Positions 54,084-63,997 of a stretch of DNA of 64,000 nucleotides are shown piece by piece. The position numbers and the translations under genes are program-made. This stretch comes from an uncultured Emticicia sp. (lineage in GTDB: Bacteria > Bacteroidota > Bacteroidia > Cytophagales > Spirosomataceae), in assembly GCF_937903345.1 (NCBI RefSeq), contig NZ_CALCZQ010000045.1, positions 28,561 through 92,560 on the forward strand, in the 5' to 3' direction. Every line of letters begins with the position of its first letter. Positions within the stretch are counted from its first letter, which is position 1. The notes under the pieces are model-generated. The model ran no database searches. It was not told where the DNA came from and saw only the letters and a program-made list of their open reading frames with translations.

Positions 54084-55313
54084 ATGCTACATACAATGCG
54101 TTGGTTTGGGCCAAATGACCCAGTTTCACTAATGGATATTCGACAAGCGGGCTGCATAGGCGTTGTTTCGGCCTTGCACCAAATTCCAGTTGGAGAAACT
54201 TGGCCAGTTGAGGCCATCAAAGAGAGAATAAATATCATTGAAAAAGACAATAACCGCTATTCTGAATTAAAGTGGTTAGTTGTGGAGAGCCTTCCTGTAC
54301 ATGAAGATATAAAGAAAGGTTTGCCATCGAGAGAAATTTTCATCGAAAATTATAAACAATCGCTACAAAACTTAGCCAAATGCGGAATTAAGATTGTTTG
54401 TTATAATTTTATGCCAGTTCTTGATTGGTCACGTACCAACCTAAATTATGAAATGCCCGATGGTTCAAAGGCACTTAAATTTGTTTGGGAAGACTTTGCT
54501 ATTTTCGATTTATATATTCTCAAACGTCCAAATGCCGAGAAAGATTATGAGCCTGAGATTAGAGAATCTGCCAAAAAAAAATTTGGACAGATGACTTCTG
54601 AAGAAATCGAAACACTAAAAAATACAGCATTACTGGGTTTACCTGGTTCGGAAGAGGCTTTCAACTTAAACACTTTTCAAGGTTTACTTGATAATTATGC
54701 CAACATTGGCGATGCCGAACTTCGTAACAATCTATATTACTTTGTCAAACAAATCAGCCCTTTTGCTCAAAATTTAGGCATTAATTTATGTATTCATCCA
54801 GACGACCCTCCAAAGTTCCTTTTAGGTTTGCCGAGAGTAGTAAGTACCGAAGATGATTTGGCTCAGCTGATGCAAGCCTGTGATGTGACTGCCAACGGTA
54901 TCACCTTTTGCACAGGTTCTTTGGGTGTAAGAAGCGATAATAACTTAGTACAAATCGTGAAAAGATTTGGAAATCGGATTCATTTTTTGCATTTACGAAC
55001 CACCAAACGAGATAAAAATCTCTTAGGCGACTCTTCGATGAACTTCCATGAAGCTGCTCATTTAGAAGGTGATGTAGATATGTATGAAGTTGTGAAGGCT
55101 GTCATTGAAGAACAAAATCGGAGAAAAGCGGCAGGTCAAGTAAATTATCAGATACCCGTTAGACCAGACCACGGCCTCCAAATGCTCGATGATTTACAGG
55201 AAGGAATTACGAAACGAAAAACCTATCCAGGTTATTCGGCTATTGGAAGGCTTAAAGGCTTGGCAGAAATAAGAGGCCTTCAACTGGCAATCGAAAGGAA
55301 TTTAAGCGAATGA
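54084..55313 (+). CDS. uxuA: mannonate dehydratase
   Basis: Dehydrates D-mannonate to 2-keto-3-deoxygluconate in hexuronate catabolism, in the cytoplasm. The N-terminus MRWFGPNDPVSLMDIRQAG with GVVSALHQIPVGE is typical. Other signatures are CIHPDDPPKFLLGLPRV, FCTGSLGVRSDNN and HFLHLRTTKRD, with metal-binding His/Cys/Asp. The 409-residue length is normal. The VOC gene overlaps its stop by 4 bp (ATGA), so the two are translationally coupled. With GH67 and the SDR nearby it fits glucuronate use. Confidence 0.95.
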   Translation: MLHTMRWFGPNDPVSLMDIRQAGCIGVVSALHQIPVGETWPVEAIKERINIIEKDNNRYSELKWLVVESLPVHEDIKKGLPSREIFIENYKQSLQNLAKCGIKIVCYNFMPVLDWSRTNLNYEMPDGSKALKFVWEDFAIFDLYILKRPNAEKDYEPEIRESAKKKFGQMTSEEIETLKNTALLGLPGSEEAFNLNTFQGLLDNYANIGDAELRNNLYYFVKQISPFAQNLGINLCIHPDDPPKFLLGLPRVVSTEDDLAQLMQACDVTANGITFCTGSLGVRSDNNLVQIVKRFGNRIHFLHLRTTKRDKNLLGDSSMNFHEAAHLEGDVDMYEVVKAVIEEQNRRKAAGQVNYQIPVRPDHGLQMLDDLQEGITKRKTYPGYSAIGRLKGLAEIRGLQLAIERNLSE

Positions 55314-55705
55314 AACAATACATAGCCCATGTTTCATTGATAGTGGATGACTACGATGATGCTATCGCTTTCTATACTCAAAAAATCGGTTTTGAATTAA
55401 TTGAAGATACAAAACTCAATGCAGAAAAACGCTGGGTCTTGGTAAAACCTAAAGGGGCAACTGAAACAGCCATTTTATTAGCAAAAGCTTCAAATACCGA
55501 ACAAGAAAGTCGAATAGGCAATCAAACAGGCGGACGAGTTTTTATATTTCTTTATACTGATAATTTATGGAGAGACTACCATATTATGATAGAAAAAGGT
55601 GTCAAATTTGTGAGAGAACCCAAAGAAGAAATATATGGTACAGTGGCGGTTTTTACTGATTTATACGGAAATCAATGGGATTTACTTGAGCCAAAAAACA
55701 AATAA
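55310..55705 (+). CDS. VOC-family (glyoxalase-like) protein
   Basis: A 131-residue vicinal-oxygen-chelate fold protein. The first beta-alpha-beta unit is IAHVSLIVDDYDDAIAFYTQKIGF, with His8 as a likely metal ligand. The second is GGRVFIFLYTDNLWRDYHIM, ending with FTDLYGNQWDLLEP and the conserved Glu. It could be a lyase or isomerase in the hexuronate pathway, but the family is too broad to name a reaction. It overlaps uxuA by 4 bp and precedes GH67 by 25 bp. Confidence 0.85.
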   Translation: MKQYIAHVSLIVDDYDDAIAFYTQKIGFELIEDTKLNAEKRWVLVKPKGATETAILLAKASNTEQESRIGNQTGGRVFIFLYTDNLWRDYHIMIEKGVKFVREPKEEIYGTVAVFTDLYGNQWDLLEPKNK

Positions 55706-55730
55706 ATAAAATATTTTCAATCAACTTAAA

Positions 55731-57836
55731 ATGCAAAAAAGAATTTTCATATTCCTATTTTTTATCATTTCGTTTTTCTCTATGGCCGACGACGGTTCAA
55801 GGTTATGGTTGAAATATGACTTGATAAAAGACCAAAAACAAAAGTTGGTGTATCAAAAATATACACAATTTATTTCATCAAATACTTATCATCCAATATT
55901 ACAAAAAGCCGCTGAAGAGCTTCAATCAGGTTTTGTTGGCCTTTTAGGCTCAAAAACAAAAATAGTTAAAAATAGCAAACAAACTGGCGGTATAGTTCTT
56001 GAAGTATCCAATAATCAATCACTTACAAGTAATTTAGCCAAAGATGGTTTTGCCATTTTTTCTCAAAAAGGAAGTTTAATAATTAGTTCAAAATCAGAAG
56101 CAGGTGTATTATACGGAGCTTTTGAATTATTAAGACGCCTTCAGATTGGACAATCATTGAATGAAAATATTGTAAGTAGTCCAAAAATTAAAATAAGAAT
56201 GCTTAATCATTGGGACAACGCCAATGGAACTGTCGAGCGTGGTTATGCAGGTTCATCTATTTGGAAATGGAACGAATTACCTTTCAGAATCGACCCAAGA
56301 TACATTGCTTATGCACGTGCCAATGCATCTATAGGTATCAATGCAACCTCCATCAATAATGTAAATGCAAGTTCAAGATTTCTCACAGCCGAATATTTAG
56401 AAAAAATAAAAGCAGTAGCCGATGTGCTTCGTCCATATGGAATCAAAGTTTTTATTTCAGTAAACTTTCGTTCGCCACGGACACTTGGGGGTCTTAAAAC
56501 ATCCGACCCACTCGACAGTGAGGTAAGAAATTGGTGGAATGAAAAAACGAAAGAAATTCATCAGTACATCCCAGATTTTGGCGGATATTTGGTAAAGGCT
56601 AATTCGGAAGGTGAACCAGGACCGCAAGACTATGGCCGTACGCACGCTGATGGAGCAAATATGTTGGCCGAAGCAATGAAGCCATTTTCAGGAATTGTCA
56701 TTTGGAGAGCATTTGTCTATAATGCTGACCCAAATGGTGATAGATTTAAAGAGGCTTACGAACAATTTAAACCACTTGATGGAAAATTCGACACAAAAGT
56801 TATTGTTCAGGTAAAAAATGGACCAATTGACTTCATGCCTCGTGAACCATTTCATCCGATGTTTGGTAGTTTTCCAAATACTAAACTTGGGATGGAATTT
56901 CAAATTACCCAAGAATATTTGGGTCAATCTACCCACCTCACATACTTGGCTCCCATGTTTAAAGAATGCCTTGATACAGACACTTATGCCAAAGGAAAAG
57001 GCTCAACCCTTGCTAAGGTCATTGACGGCAGTTTATACAATAACCAAAATTCATTAATTTCTGGGGTGGCAAACACAGGTTCAGATGCCAATTGGTGCGG
57101 ACACCCATTTAATCAAGCGAATTGGTATGCTTTCGGTCGTTTAGCATGGGATTATACGCTTAGTTCTGAAAAAATAGCTAATGAGTGGATTGGAATGACA
57201 TTGACAAATGACAAAAAAGCAAAAGTTCAAATCAATGAAATGATGCAAAAATCATTGCCAACCTATATAAGTTATACCTATCCGCTTGGATTGCATCACA
57301 TGATGGGGGAAGGCCATCATTATGGCCCTGAACCTTGGCTAACCAAAGCTGCCCGACCAGATTGGACATCCATTTATTATCACCGAGCTGACTCAATTGG
57401 CTTAGGCTTCGATAGAACAGGAAAGTTGAGCAACGCCATAAAACTATATGCTAAAGAAATCAATGAAACATGGGGGAATGCAGAAAAATGTGATTTAAAT
57501 TATATATTATGGTTTCATCATATTGCATGGAGTAAAAAACTCAATACAGGAAACACACTTTGGGAAGAACTATGTTACAGATATTACAATGGTGTAGTTG
57601 AGGTTGAAAAAATGCAAAAAGATTGGCAAAAATTAAAACCATTCATTGATACCGAGACATTTGCCAGTGTAAATGCAAGATTTAATATTCAACAAAAAGA
57701 AGCAATTTGGTGGAGAGATGCTTGTGTTTTATATTTCAAAGAATTTTCAAAAATGGCAATTCCAAGTTCACTTACTCCACCAATCAGAAGCCTTGAAGAA
57801 ATTAAAAAAATAGTAGAAATATATCATTTAAGATGA
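55731..57836 (+). CDS. GH67 alpha-glucuronidase
   Basis: Removes (4-O-methyl)-glucuronic acid from xylan-derived oligosaccharides. A signal peptide (residues 1-19) is followed by an N-terminal domain, then the TIM barrel. Hallmarks are WKWNELPFRIDPRYIAYARA, INATSINNVNASSRFL and NSEGEPGPQDYGRTHADGAN with its Glu, plus FEIT-like LGMEFQITQEYLGQ. A helical C-terminal domain includes YPLGLHHMMGEGHHYGP. The 701-residue length is normal. The SDR gene overlaps the stop by 4 bp, coupling glucuronate release to its catabolism. Confidence 0.94.
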   Translation: MQKRIFIFLFFIISFFSMADDGSRLWLKYDLIKDQKQKLVYQKYTQFISSNTYHPILQKAAEELQSGFVGLLGSKTKIVKNSKQTGGIVLEVSNNQSLTSNLAKDGFAIFSQKGSLIISSKSEAGVLYGAFELLRRLQIGQSLNENIVSSPKIKIRMLNHWDNANGTVERGYAGSSIWKWNELPFRIDPRYIAYARANASIGINATSINNVNASSRFLTAEYLEKIKAVADVLRPYGIKVFISVNFRSPRTLGGLKTSDPLDSEVRNWWNEKTKEIHQYIPDFGGYLVKANSEGEPGPQDYGRTHADGANMLAEAMKPFSGIVIWRAFVYNADPNGDRFKEAYEQFKPLDGKFDTKVIVQVKNGPIDFMPREPFHPMFGSFPNTKLGMEFQITQEYLGQSTHLTYLAPMFKECLDTDTYAKGKGSTLAKVIDGSLYNNQNSLISGVANTGSDANWCGHPFNQANWYAFGRLAWDYTLSSEKIANEWIGMTLTNDKKAKVQINEMMQKSLPTYISYTYPLGLHHMMGEGHHYGPEPWLTKAARPDWTSIYYHRADSIGLGFDRTGKLSNAIKLYAKEINETWGNAEKCDLNYILWFHHIAWSKKLNTGNTLWEELCYRYYNGVVEVEKMQKDWQKLKPFIDTETFASVNARFNIQQKEAIWWRDACVLYFKEFSKMAIPSSLTPPIRSLEEIKKIVEIYHLR

Positions 57837-58636
57837 CAGAAAGAGCAATTTTTACAGAAGAGAGTAAACACATTTCACATCATACAGCCTTTGCACTCAC
57901 AGACAAATTATGTTTGATAACCGGTGGCGGTAGTGGAATTGGATTTGAAATTGCCAAATGTATGATTTTTTCGGGGGCAAAAGTAGTCATTACTGGCCGC
58001 AGAGAAGAACCATTAAAAGCAGCCGTAGCTGAATTAGGAAAAAATGCCTATTATTTTGTCAATGATGTTACAGATTTAGCCTCATTAGATGGATTAGTAA
58101 ATAATATTGAGTCAAGTCACGGCCCAATCAATATTTTGGTAAACAATGCGGGTGTTAACATGAAACGCTCGGCATTAGAAGTTTCTGATGAAGATTTTAA
58201 CCGAATTATTACAACCAATTTAAGTGCGGTTTTTGCCCTTACACGTAGCTGTGCCTCACGTATGCTCGCCAGAAAGAATGGTTCAATAATCATGATTTCT
58301 TCGATGGCAGCATACTACGGTATCGACCGTGTTGTGGCCTATGCAGCATCAAAATCTGGTGTAGAGGGCATGGTTAAAGTATTAGCATCGGAGTTTTCAC
58401 CACTAAATGTACGAGTAAATGCGATTGCTCCAGGTTTTATTGAAACAAGTATGATGAAAACTGCCATGGGTAGCGACCCTGACCGTATGAATCGTGCTTT
58501 AAATAGAACACCGATTGGTAAATTTGGTAAACCCTCAGATATTGGTTGGGCAACGGTTTTCTTGGCGTCCGATGCCGCAAGATACATCACAGGAGTTTCT
58601 CTTCCAGTTGACGGAGGAAATTCAATTGGATTTTAA
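57833..58636 (+). CDS. SDR oxidoreductase, probable mannonate/fructuronate step
   Basis: A 267-residue classical short-chain dehydrogenase. The nucleotide-binding TGGGSGIG lies at 30-37, NNAG at 104-107, and the catalytic Ser/Tyr/Lys set at SS (156-157), Tyr170 and Lys174 (YAASK). Overlapping GH67 by 4 bp and near UxuA, it likely reduces fructuronate to mannonate, replacing the unrelated UxuB. Sequence alone does not distinguish this from gluconate 5-dehydrogenase-like activities. Confidence 0.85.
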   Translation: MTERAIFTEESKHISHHTAFALTDKLCLITGGGSGIGFEIAKCMIFSGAKVVITGRREEPLKAAVAELGKNAYYFVNDVTDLASLDGLVNNIESSHGPINILVNNAGVNMKRSALEVSDEDFNRIITTNLSAVFALTRSCASRMLARKNGSIIMISSMAAYYGIDRVVAYAASKSGVEGMVKVLASEFSPLNVRVNAIAPGFIETSMMKTAMGSDPDRMNRALNRTPIGKFGKPSDIGWATVFLASDAARYITGVSLPVDGGNSIGF

Positions 58637-58797
58637 GTTGTTTAGGGTAAATATTCGACAAAGCTGCTTAGAATAACAAGCTTATAAACAAATATTTAAC
58701 TGTTTGTAAATTTTTCTATTCGTATTATCCTTTATCCTAATTTAACACCCTCAATAGAACTTTTTATAATTGTCATTAACATAAATTAATTCATAAA

Positions 58798-59835
58798 ATG
58801 AGTAATCTTACAATTCCAATTACGTCTCTCTTACTTTTGAGCGTATATAATATTTTTGGGCAAGAAAAAACACCCATTTCTAAGCCTTTAGTTTCTCAAA
58901 TTTATACAGCGGATCCCTCTGCCCATGTCTTTAATGGAAAAATCTACATTTACCCTTCACACGATATTGATACAGGAACAAAAGAAGACGACGAAGGCGG
59001 ACATTTTGATATGAAAGATTACAGAATTTTATCAATGGAATCGCCGCAAGCTAAGGTTAAGGTTAATGGAGTTGCACTAGATATAAAAAATGTTAAGTGG
59101 GCTGGCCGACAAATGTGGGCACCTGATGCAGCTTATAAAAACGGCACCTATTATTTATATTTTCCAGTAAAAGATAAAGAGGACATTTTTAAAATAGGTG
59201 TTGCTACAAGTAAAAGTCCAGTTGGACCTTTCAAAGCAGAACCTGAGCCAATAAAAGGCACCTATAGTATTGACCCTGCTGTTTTTAAAGATTCGGATGG
59301 GAATCACTATATGTATTTTGGGGGGATTTGGGGAGGTCAATTACAACGTTGGAAGGACAACGAATATCAAGGAAAAGCAAATAATCCTAAAAAAGGGGAA
59401 GTTGCAAGATTACCAAGAATTGCCAAGCTATCGGCCGATATGAAAAGCCTCGCCGAAGAAGTGAAAGTAGTCAAAATTGTAGATGAAAAAGGAAATCTTT
59501 TTATGGAAGACAATAATGATAAACGATTCTTTGAGGCCGCATGGGTACATTTATATAAAGGAAAATATTATCTATCCTACTCGACAGGTGATACCCATAA
59601 TATCTGTTATGCAATTGGAGATAATCCGTATGGGCCGTTTACCTATAAAGGAATTGTATTAAAACCAGTTTTGGGTTGGACAAACCATCATTCAATTGTT
59701 GATTTCAAAGGTAAAACTTATCTATACTATCATGATACTGAAATTTCGGGCAAAACTCATTTAAGAAACGTGAAAGTGACTGAATTAAAATACAATACAG
59801 ATGGAACAATCCAAACCTTGGAGGCTTATAGATAG
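58798..59835 (+). CDS. GH43-family glycosidase
   Basis: A 345-residue exported five-blade propeller enzyme with a signal ending NIFGQ. Catalytic residues fit GH43: Asp in YTADPSAHVF, Asp in SIDPAVFKD and Glu in RFFEAAWVHLY. It should remove xylose or arabinose from xylan fragments, complementing GH67. The 161-bp gap upstream suggests a separate or read-through transcript. It is the last gene of the rightward sugar block. Confidence 0.9.
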   Translation: MSNLTIPITSLLLLSVYNIFGQEKTPISKPLVSQIYTADPSAHVFNGKIYIYPSHDIDTGTKEDDEGGHFDMKDYRILSMESPQAKVKVNGVALDIKNVKWAGRQMWAPDAAYKNGTYYLYFPVKDKEDIFKIGVATSKSPVGPFKAEPEPIKGTYSIDPAVFKDSDGNHYMYFGGIWGGQLQRWKDNEYQGKANNPKKGEVARLPRIAKLSADMKSLAEEVKVVKIVDEKGNLFMEDNNDKRFFEAAWVHLYKGKYYLSYSTGDTHNICYAIGDNPYGPFTYKGIVLKPVLGWTNHHSIVDFKGKTYLYYHDTEISGKTHLRNVKVTELKYNTDGTIQTLEAYR

Positions 59836-60112
59836 AATCTAAAGTTCATTTACTAATTCTTATTTTTTTAAATTATTTAGAAAAAAAACAAAACTATGAG
59901 TTTCAAATAAAAGCAATTGTTTTAACAAATTTATTCATATATTTTTATGTTATGATTATAACAATGCTTCAATTATAATTGAAAACCTTACTTTGAACAA
60001 TAATAAATTAAATAATTAAATGTCAAATAATTTTAAATATTTATTTACAAATTTCATATTTGAATATTTAAACATTTTCGTATAAATATTTATTAAAATC
60101 CGTATAAATTCA
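59836..60112. other. AT-rich intergenic gap
   Basis: 277 bp of strongly AT-rich sequence between GH43 and the cupin gene. No gene, RNA or hairpin is convincing. It presumably contains the cupin promoter. Confidence 0.4.
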
Positions 60113-60535
60113 ATGCCTGAAATTTTTACATTACCGGTACATACTAGTGCCAAAGGAGATTTAACAGTTTTTGAAAATATATTACCTGGGTCTCTAAAAC
60201 GTATATTTTATATTACAAACGCTGACTGTGAAACGAGGGGTGGTCATAGACATATAAAAGCATGGCAGGCATTAATATGTTTACAGGGTACTTGTGAAAT
60301 TTATGTAGAAACACCAAATAAAAAAATGGTTTTTGGTCTTGATAAACCGAACAAAGTATTAATTCTCGAGCCTCTAGATTGGCATACTTTAGAGAATTTT
60401 TCAGAAAACGCTATTGTATTAGTAGTTTCAAACGAAAATTATGATCCCTATGACTATATTTACCCGAGTTATTCTGAAATTGAAAATGAATTAAACGAGC
60501 TTCAAGAAATTGTAAATAAGCAAAAAAAGGATTGA
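60113..60535 (+). CDS. FdtA/QdtA-like cupin (sugar 3,4-ketoisomerase family)
   Basis: A 140-residue single-domain cupin. It has the family order GDLTVFENILPGSLKRIFYI, then RGGHRHIKAWQALICLQG with the two histidines, then LDWHTLENFSENAIVLVVS. Members isomerise dTDP-keto-deoxysugars (QdtA, FdtA), making O-antigen sugars, or are WxcM-like. It is isolated from other dTDP-sugar genes here, so the exact role is open. A strong terminator begins within its last codons. Confidence 0.82.
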   Translation: MPEIFTLPVHTSAKGDLTVFENILPGSLKRIFYITNADCETRGGHRHIKAWQALICLQGTCEIYVETPNKKMVFGLDKPNKVLILEPLDWHTLENFSENAIVLVVSNENYDPYDYIYPSYSEIENELNELQEIVNKQKKD

Positions 60536-60556
60536 CTTTAATCAATCCTTTTTTTT
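60522..60556 (+). terminator. strong intrinsic terminator
   Basis: Arms around 60522-60534 and 60541-60553 pair over 13 bp (AAAAAAGGATTGA with TCAATCC plus T-run), with a 6-nt loop and a T-tract. It overlaps the end of the cupin gene. Confidence 0.85.
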
Positions 60557-60570
60557 TCTGCTTGATAATT

Positions 60571-62088
60571 TTATTTTTTCTTGTATACATCATCGCTGAC
60601 TTCATTTGCTTTAGCCTTTTCAAATTCTGCCATTTGTTCTTTTGTTATTCCTAAATCTACTACCAAATTGGGTAAAGCTTTTTTTAGTGTTTCAACTCCA
60701 GATAAAGTTAATTTTGTCTTCCACAAGTAAAGTTTTTTAAGGTTTTTTAGTTTACTTAAATTCTGAACTGATGCGTCTGTAATATTAGTTTCTATAAGGT
60801 TAAGATACTCAAGATTCTGTAAACCAATAATATAATTAATAGCATTATCAGTTATCTTAGTATTTTCAAGATGCAATCTTGTAAGGTTAGGCAATTTCAT
60901 TATGAACTCAATAGAACTATCAGTTATTTGAGTTTTTGACAACTTTAGCCACAAAGTTTGAACTGGTGCAATCCCAATTATAGAAGCATCTTTGTCTGAA
61001 AATTTAGGGCTATTCAAAAAAGTAACTTCAACATAATTATTGTTTTGCGATAATGGCAAAATTAACCCTCCTGATTTTTTTACTTTCTCAATGGCATTTT
61101 TATCTACTTCTTCGACATTTTTTGCCAAAATACTTTCTTCAACCGTATATTTATCTTGTTTTATTTCGCTTAAAATGTCCATTTTATCACCAATCCCAAA
61201 TATTGTTAAAATTGGTTTAACTTCATTACTGACAGTTATTTGCGAAATTTTTTTGTCAAATGAGGCTCCTTGCTCAAGCCACCATTTTAAAATAATCAGT
61301 TCATTTTCTGTAATTTGTGTTTTACCTTTTGGAGGCATATGTTCTTCATCGGATTCTGGCAATAAGATGCGTTTAATAAATTCGCTTCCTTGAACATTGT
61401 TCGCCTTAAAAATTACTCCATGTTTTCCTCCTTTTATAAAAAACTTAATCTCATCCATTCGCAAATCTCCTTTCATCTTGCTTGAGTTGTGACATTGCTC
61501 ACATTTTTGTTTAAAAATTGGTTTAACAATGTCTTGGAATATTTGGGCTTCGGTCGGATTCATTACATTTAATGCAACTTCATTTTTGGAAATATCACTT
61601 TTTTCGGGCATACCTAACCAGTTAAGAAAAAGATTTGGTGTTTTTTCAATTAAAAATGCTTCTCCATGTGTCAAATTGCCACCATGATGCCCGGCTATTA
61701 TCATCAAAACGAATGAAAACGCTAATAACGGTAAGTATAAATGTTTAACAAACCCAATCTTTTTCCTAGGCCAATTTAAATGTACAAGGTAAGAAAGCCA
61801 AGTTAGTACAGCCAGACCAATACCCTGCCACTGATGTTCTTCCAAAATTTCTTTGTTATATCCTCCTTCTTCAGATAAAAAGTAGCCCAACACACTAGCA
61901 AAACTTGCACTAATAGCAGTTATCAAAAGAGAAATTGTGAATATTTCAGATGAAATTGTAATTTTACTGTACTTATTCAAAAGTTCAAAAAGTACAATTA
62001 AAACCAAAAATCCAATTGGAAGGTGAACGGCCAAAGGATGAAATCGTCCAATAAAAGACAGCCACTCAGTAACAGAAACAAGAATCAT
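60571..62088 (-). CDS. membrane-anchored c-type cytochrome with LRR domain
   Basis: A 505-residue fusion. A DUF2231-like membrane region with about four helices comes first (RFHPLAVHLPIGFLVL). Next is a planctomycete-type cytochrome domain with FKQKCEQCH (CxxCH at 196-200) and HMPPKGKTQ as the likely Met-ligand region. Finally a leucine-rich repeat block (about 320-480; LTRLHLENTKITDNAINYI and LEYLNLIETNITD). It probably binds haem in the periplasm. The frame reaches 62208, but that start lies inside the SusD terminator hairpin; ATG 62088 (MILVSV) is preferred. The role is unknown. Confidence 0.75.
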   Translation of the reverse strand: MILVSVTEWLSFIGRFHPLAVHLPIGFLVLIVLFELLNKYSKITISSEIFTISLLITAISASFASVLGYFLSEEGGYNKEILEEHQWQGIGLAVLTWLSYLVHLNWPRKKIGFVKHLYLPLLAFSFVLMIIAGHHGGNLTHGEAFLIEKTPNLFLNWLGMPEKSDISKNEVALNVMNPTEAQIFQDIVKPIFKQKCEQCHNSSKMKGDLRMDEIKFFIKGGKHGVIFKANNVQGSEFIKRILLPESDEEHMPPKGKTQITENELIILKWWLEQGASFDKKISQITVSNEVKPILTIFGIGDKMDILSEIKQDKYTVEESILAKNVEEVDKNAIEKVKKSGGLILPLSQNNNYVEVTFLNSPKFSDKDASIIGIAPVQTLWLKLSKTQITDSSIEFIMKLPNLTRLHLENTKITDNAINYIIGLQNLEYLNLIETNITDASVQNLSKLKNLKKLYLWKTKLTLSGVETLKKALPNLVVDLGITKEQMAEFEKAKANEVSDDVYKKK

Positions 62089-62177
62089 ATAGGTAGGATA
62101 TTTTTGAATACGTTGATATACCAAAAATAAAAATCTATTGGCAGTAAACAAAGTTAAACATAAAGTAAATAACAAAA

Positions 62178-62211
62178 AAATTGCCAAAATACAATCGTAT
62201 TTTGGCAATTT
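62178..62211 (-). terminator. intrinsic terminator of the susD gene
   Basis: Arms 62178-62192 and 62197-62211 pair perfectly over 15 bp with a 4-nt loop (AATC), followed leftward by a T-run. It lies 23 bp after the SusD stop and argues against a start at 62208 for the next gene. Confidence 0.85.
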
Positions 62212-62233
62212 TGTAAAGAAGGAAATCTAAATA

Positions 62234-63997
62234 TTAATATCCAGGATTTTGAGTCAATGTTGGTTTACCATCTTTTTGGCTATTCAAAATTTCGTCATTT
62301 GGTAGAGGGAAGTAAGCATTTTTAGATGTAAATGTTTTTCCAACCAAATATCCACGCTTATTATAGGTTCTTCCAGTATTGTCTGTTCCATTTTTAGATT
62401 CTTCTGAAACATATTTATTCAAATACTTTTCAGCAATACCCCAACGAACTAAGTCGAAGAAACGGTGACCTTCCATAGCAAACTCCAAACGATTTTCCAT
62501 GCGGTAAGCATTTCTTGCATAATCAGCACCTTTGGTCGTAAAAGTACCTTTTGGATACGGATTTACGACATAATTGACTGAAGCATCTTGTACTGAACCA
62601 CTTTTTGCACGTGTACGAACCATGTTAACATAGTCTTCGCCAGCTTGCAAATTACCTAATTCAATTTCACACTCAGCTAACCATAAAATCACAGAAGACA
62701 TTTTCAATAAACGGTAATTGTTATTTACGTTACGTTTAGAAGTCGAGTGAGTTGAGCTTCCTTCATCAGCCAAATAATACATCCATTTTTTACCAATGAA
62801 TGGGCCTGAATAATTCTGATTTCTAATCCAAGAATAACCTGGCATAGGGCCCCAATCTAAGAAGTTTACCCCTCTACGTCCAACTGTCCAATCTAAACGT
62901 GGGTCAACTGGTACTGTTTTGTCCAAGTTAAATGTTTGGTCAGACTTCAAACCTTGATCATTAGATAAATCAACTTGATTGTAAGTATCGGCTGTTCCAT
63001 CTGGAGCAGAACCAATTAAAGGCAAACCCTCTTTATCAGTTTTGAAAGCATTGACCAAATTATGTGATGGCAAATAGAATCCACAACATCCACGTCCTGG
63101 CGAATTGGCTGAATAAGGCCAGTTTAGGTTGTCACCTGCATTGCCATTATTACCAGTTGTACCATCATTAATAGAAAATTCAACTTCAAATATTGATTCC
63201 GCATTATTATTGGTAATATTTCTATAATTATCGTGATAATTAGGCATCAATTTTTTACCTGAATTTTTATAAACATCTTCCAATATTGCTTTTGCAGCAG
63301 CATATTTCTTTTGGAACATCAAAGCTTTGGCTAAATATGTTTTTGCTGCCCACTGACTTGCTCTTCCTTTTTGTGCCTGAACCGCTGGTAAATTGGCAGC
63401 AGCAAAAGTAAAGTCAGCTTCAATTTTTGACCAAATATCTTGGTCATTTGGAATTTTTGTTGAATTTGGATCAGCTGCAACATAGATTTTTTCGTCAATG
63501 TATGGCACCTTGTTCCACATTTTCTTGGCTTCAAAATGATAGTGTCCACGTAAAAATCTTGCTTCTGCTACTACTTGGTTTTTTTCAGCATCAGTCATGT
63601 CTTTTACATCCGGACTTCCCACCAATTGAATTGCTTCGTTTGCACGAGCAACGCCATCATAAGAATGTTGCCATTTTCCTAAGAAATATGTATTATCAGA
63701 TAACCAGTTATATTGTTCGATATACTCTTGCTCAGGCTGGTCACCAATATCCGTACCCTTTACAGCATCACCACTTGTAATTCCACCAAACACATAGTTC
63801 GAAATAGTTGATTGACGGCCAGTATTTCCGGCACCAACTCCATCAAGCAATGAATACGCACCAATCAACACAGCATTTACTCCATTTTTGTTACTTAATG
63901 AAGCCAAAGATGCAGCACCTTGCGGTTTAATATCAAAAAACGAATCAGAACAAGAAACACTTATTCCAATTAGTGCTATTATTAATAATTTTTTCAT
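62234..63997 (-). CDS. SusD/RagB-family glycan-binding lipoprotein
   Basis: A 587-residue outer-membrane lipoprotein that binds glycans over a SusC-type TonB-dependent porin. The lipobox is ISVSCSDS (Cys16). The TPR-rich N-terminal half has ARFLRGHYHFEAKKMW, typical of the family. The C-terminal half ends in ENRLEFAMEGHRFFDLVRWG and FPLPNDEILNS, diagnostic of SusD. SusC is expected just beyond the right edge, upstream on this strand. The ligand cannot be read from sequence, but the neighbouring xylan genes make a plant polysaccharide likely. Confidence 0.95.
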   Translation of the reverse strand: MKKLLIIALIGISVSCSDSFFDIKPQGAASLASLSNKNGVNAVLIGAYSLLDGVGAGNTGRQSTISNYVFGGITSGDAVKGTDIGDQPEQEYIEQYNWLSDNTYFLGKWQHSYDGVARANEAIQLVGSPDVKDMTDAEKNQVVAEARFLRGHYHFEAKKMWNKVPYIDEKIYVAADPNSTKIPNDQDIWSKIEADFTFAAANLPAVQAQKGRASQWAAKTYLAKALMFQKKYAAAKAILEDVYKNSGKKLMPNYHDNYRNITNNNAESIFEVEFSINDGTTGNNGNAGDNLNWPYSANSPGRGCCGFYLPSHNLVNAFKTDKEGLPLIGSAPDGTADTYNQVDLSNDQGLKSDQTFNLDKTVPVDPRLDWTVGRRGVNFLDWGPMPGYSWIRNQNYSGPFIGKKWMYYLADEGSSTHSTSKRNVNNNYRLLKMSSVILWLAECEIELGNLQAGEDYVNMVRTRAKSGSVQDASVNYVVNPYPKGTFTTKGADYARNAYRMENRLEFAMEGHRFFDLVRWGIAEKYLNKYVSEESKNGTDNTGRTYNKRGYLVGKTFTSKNAYFPLPNDEILNSQKDGKPTLTQNPGY

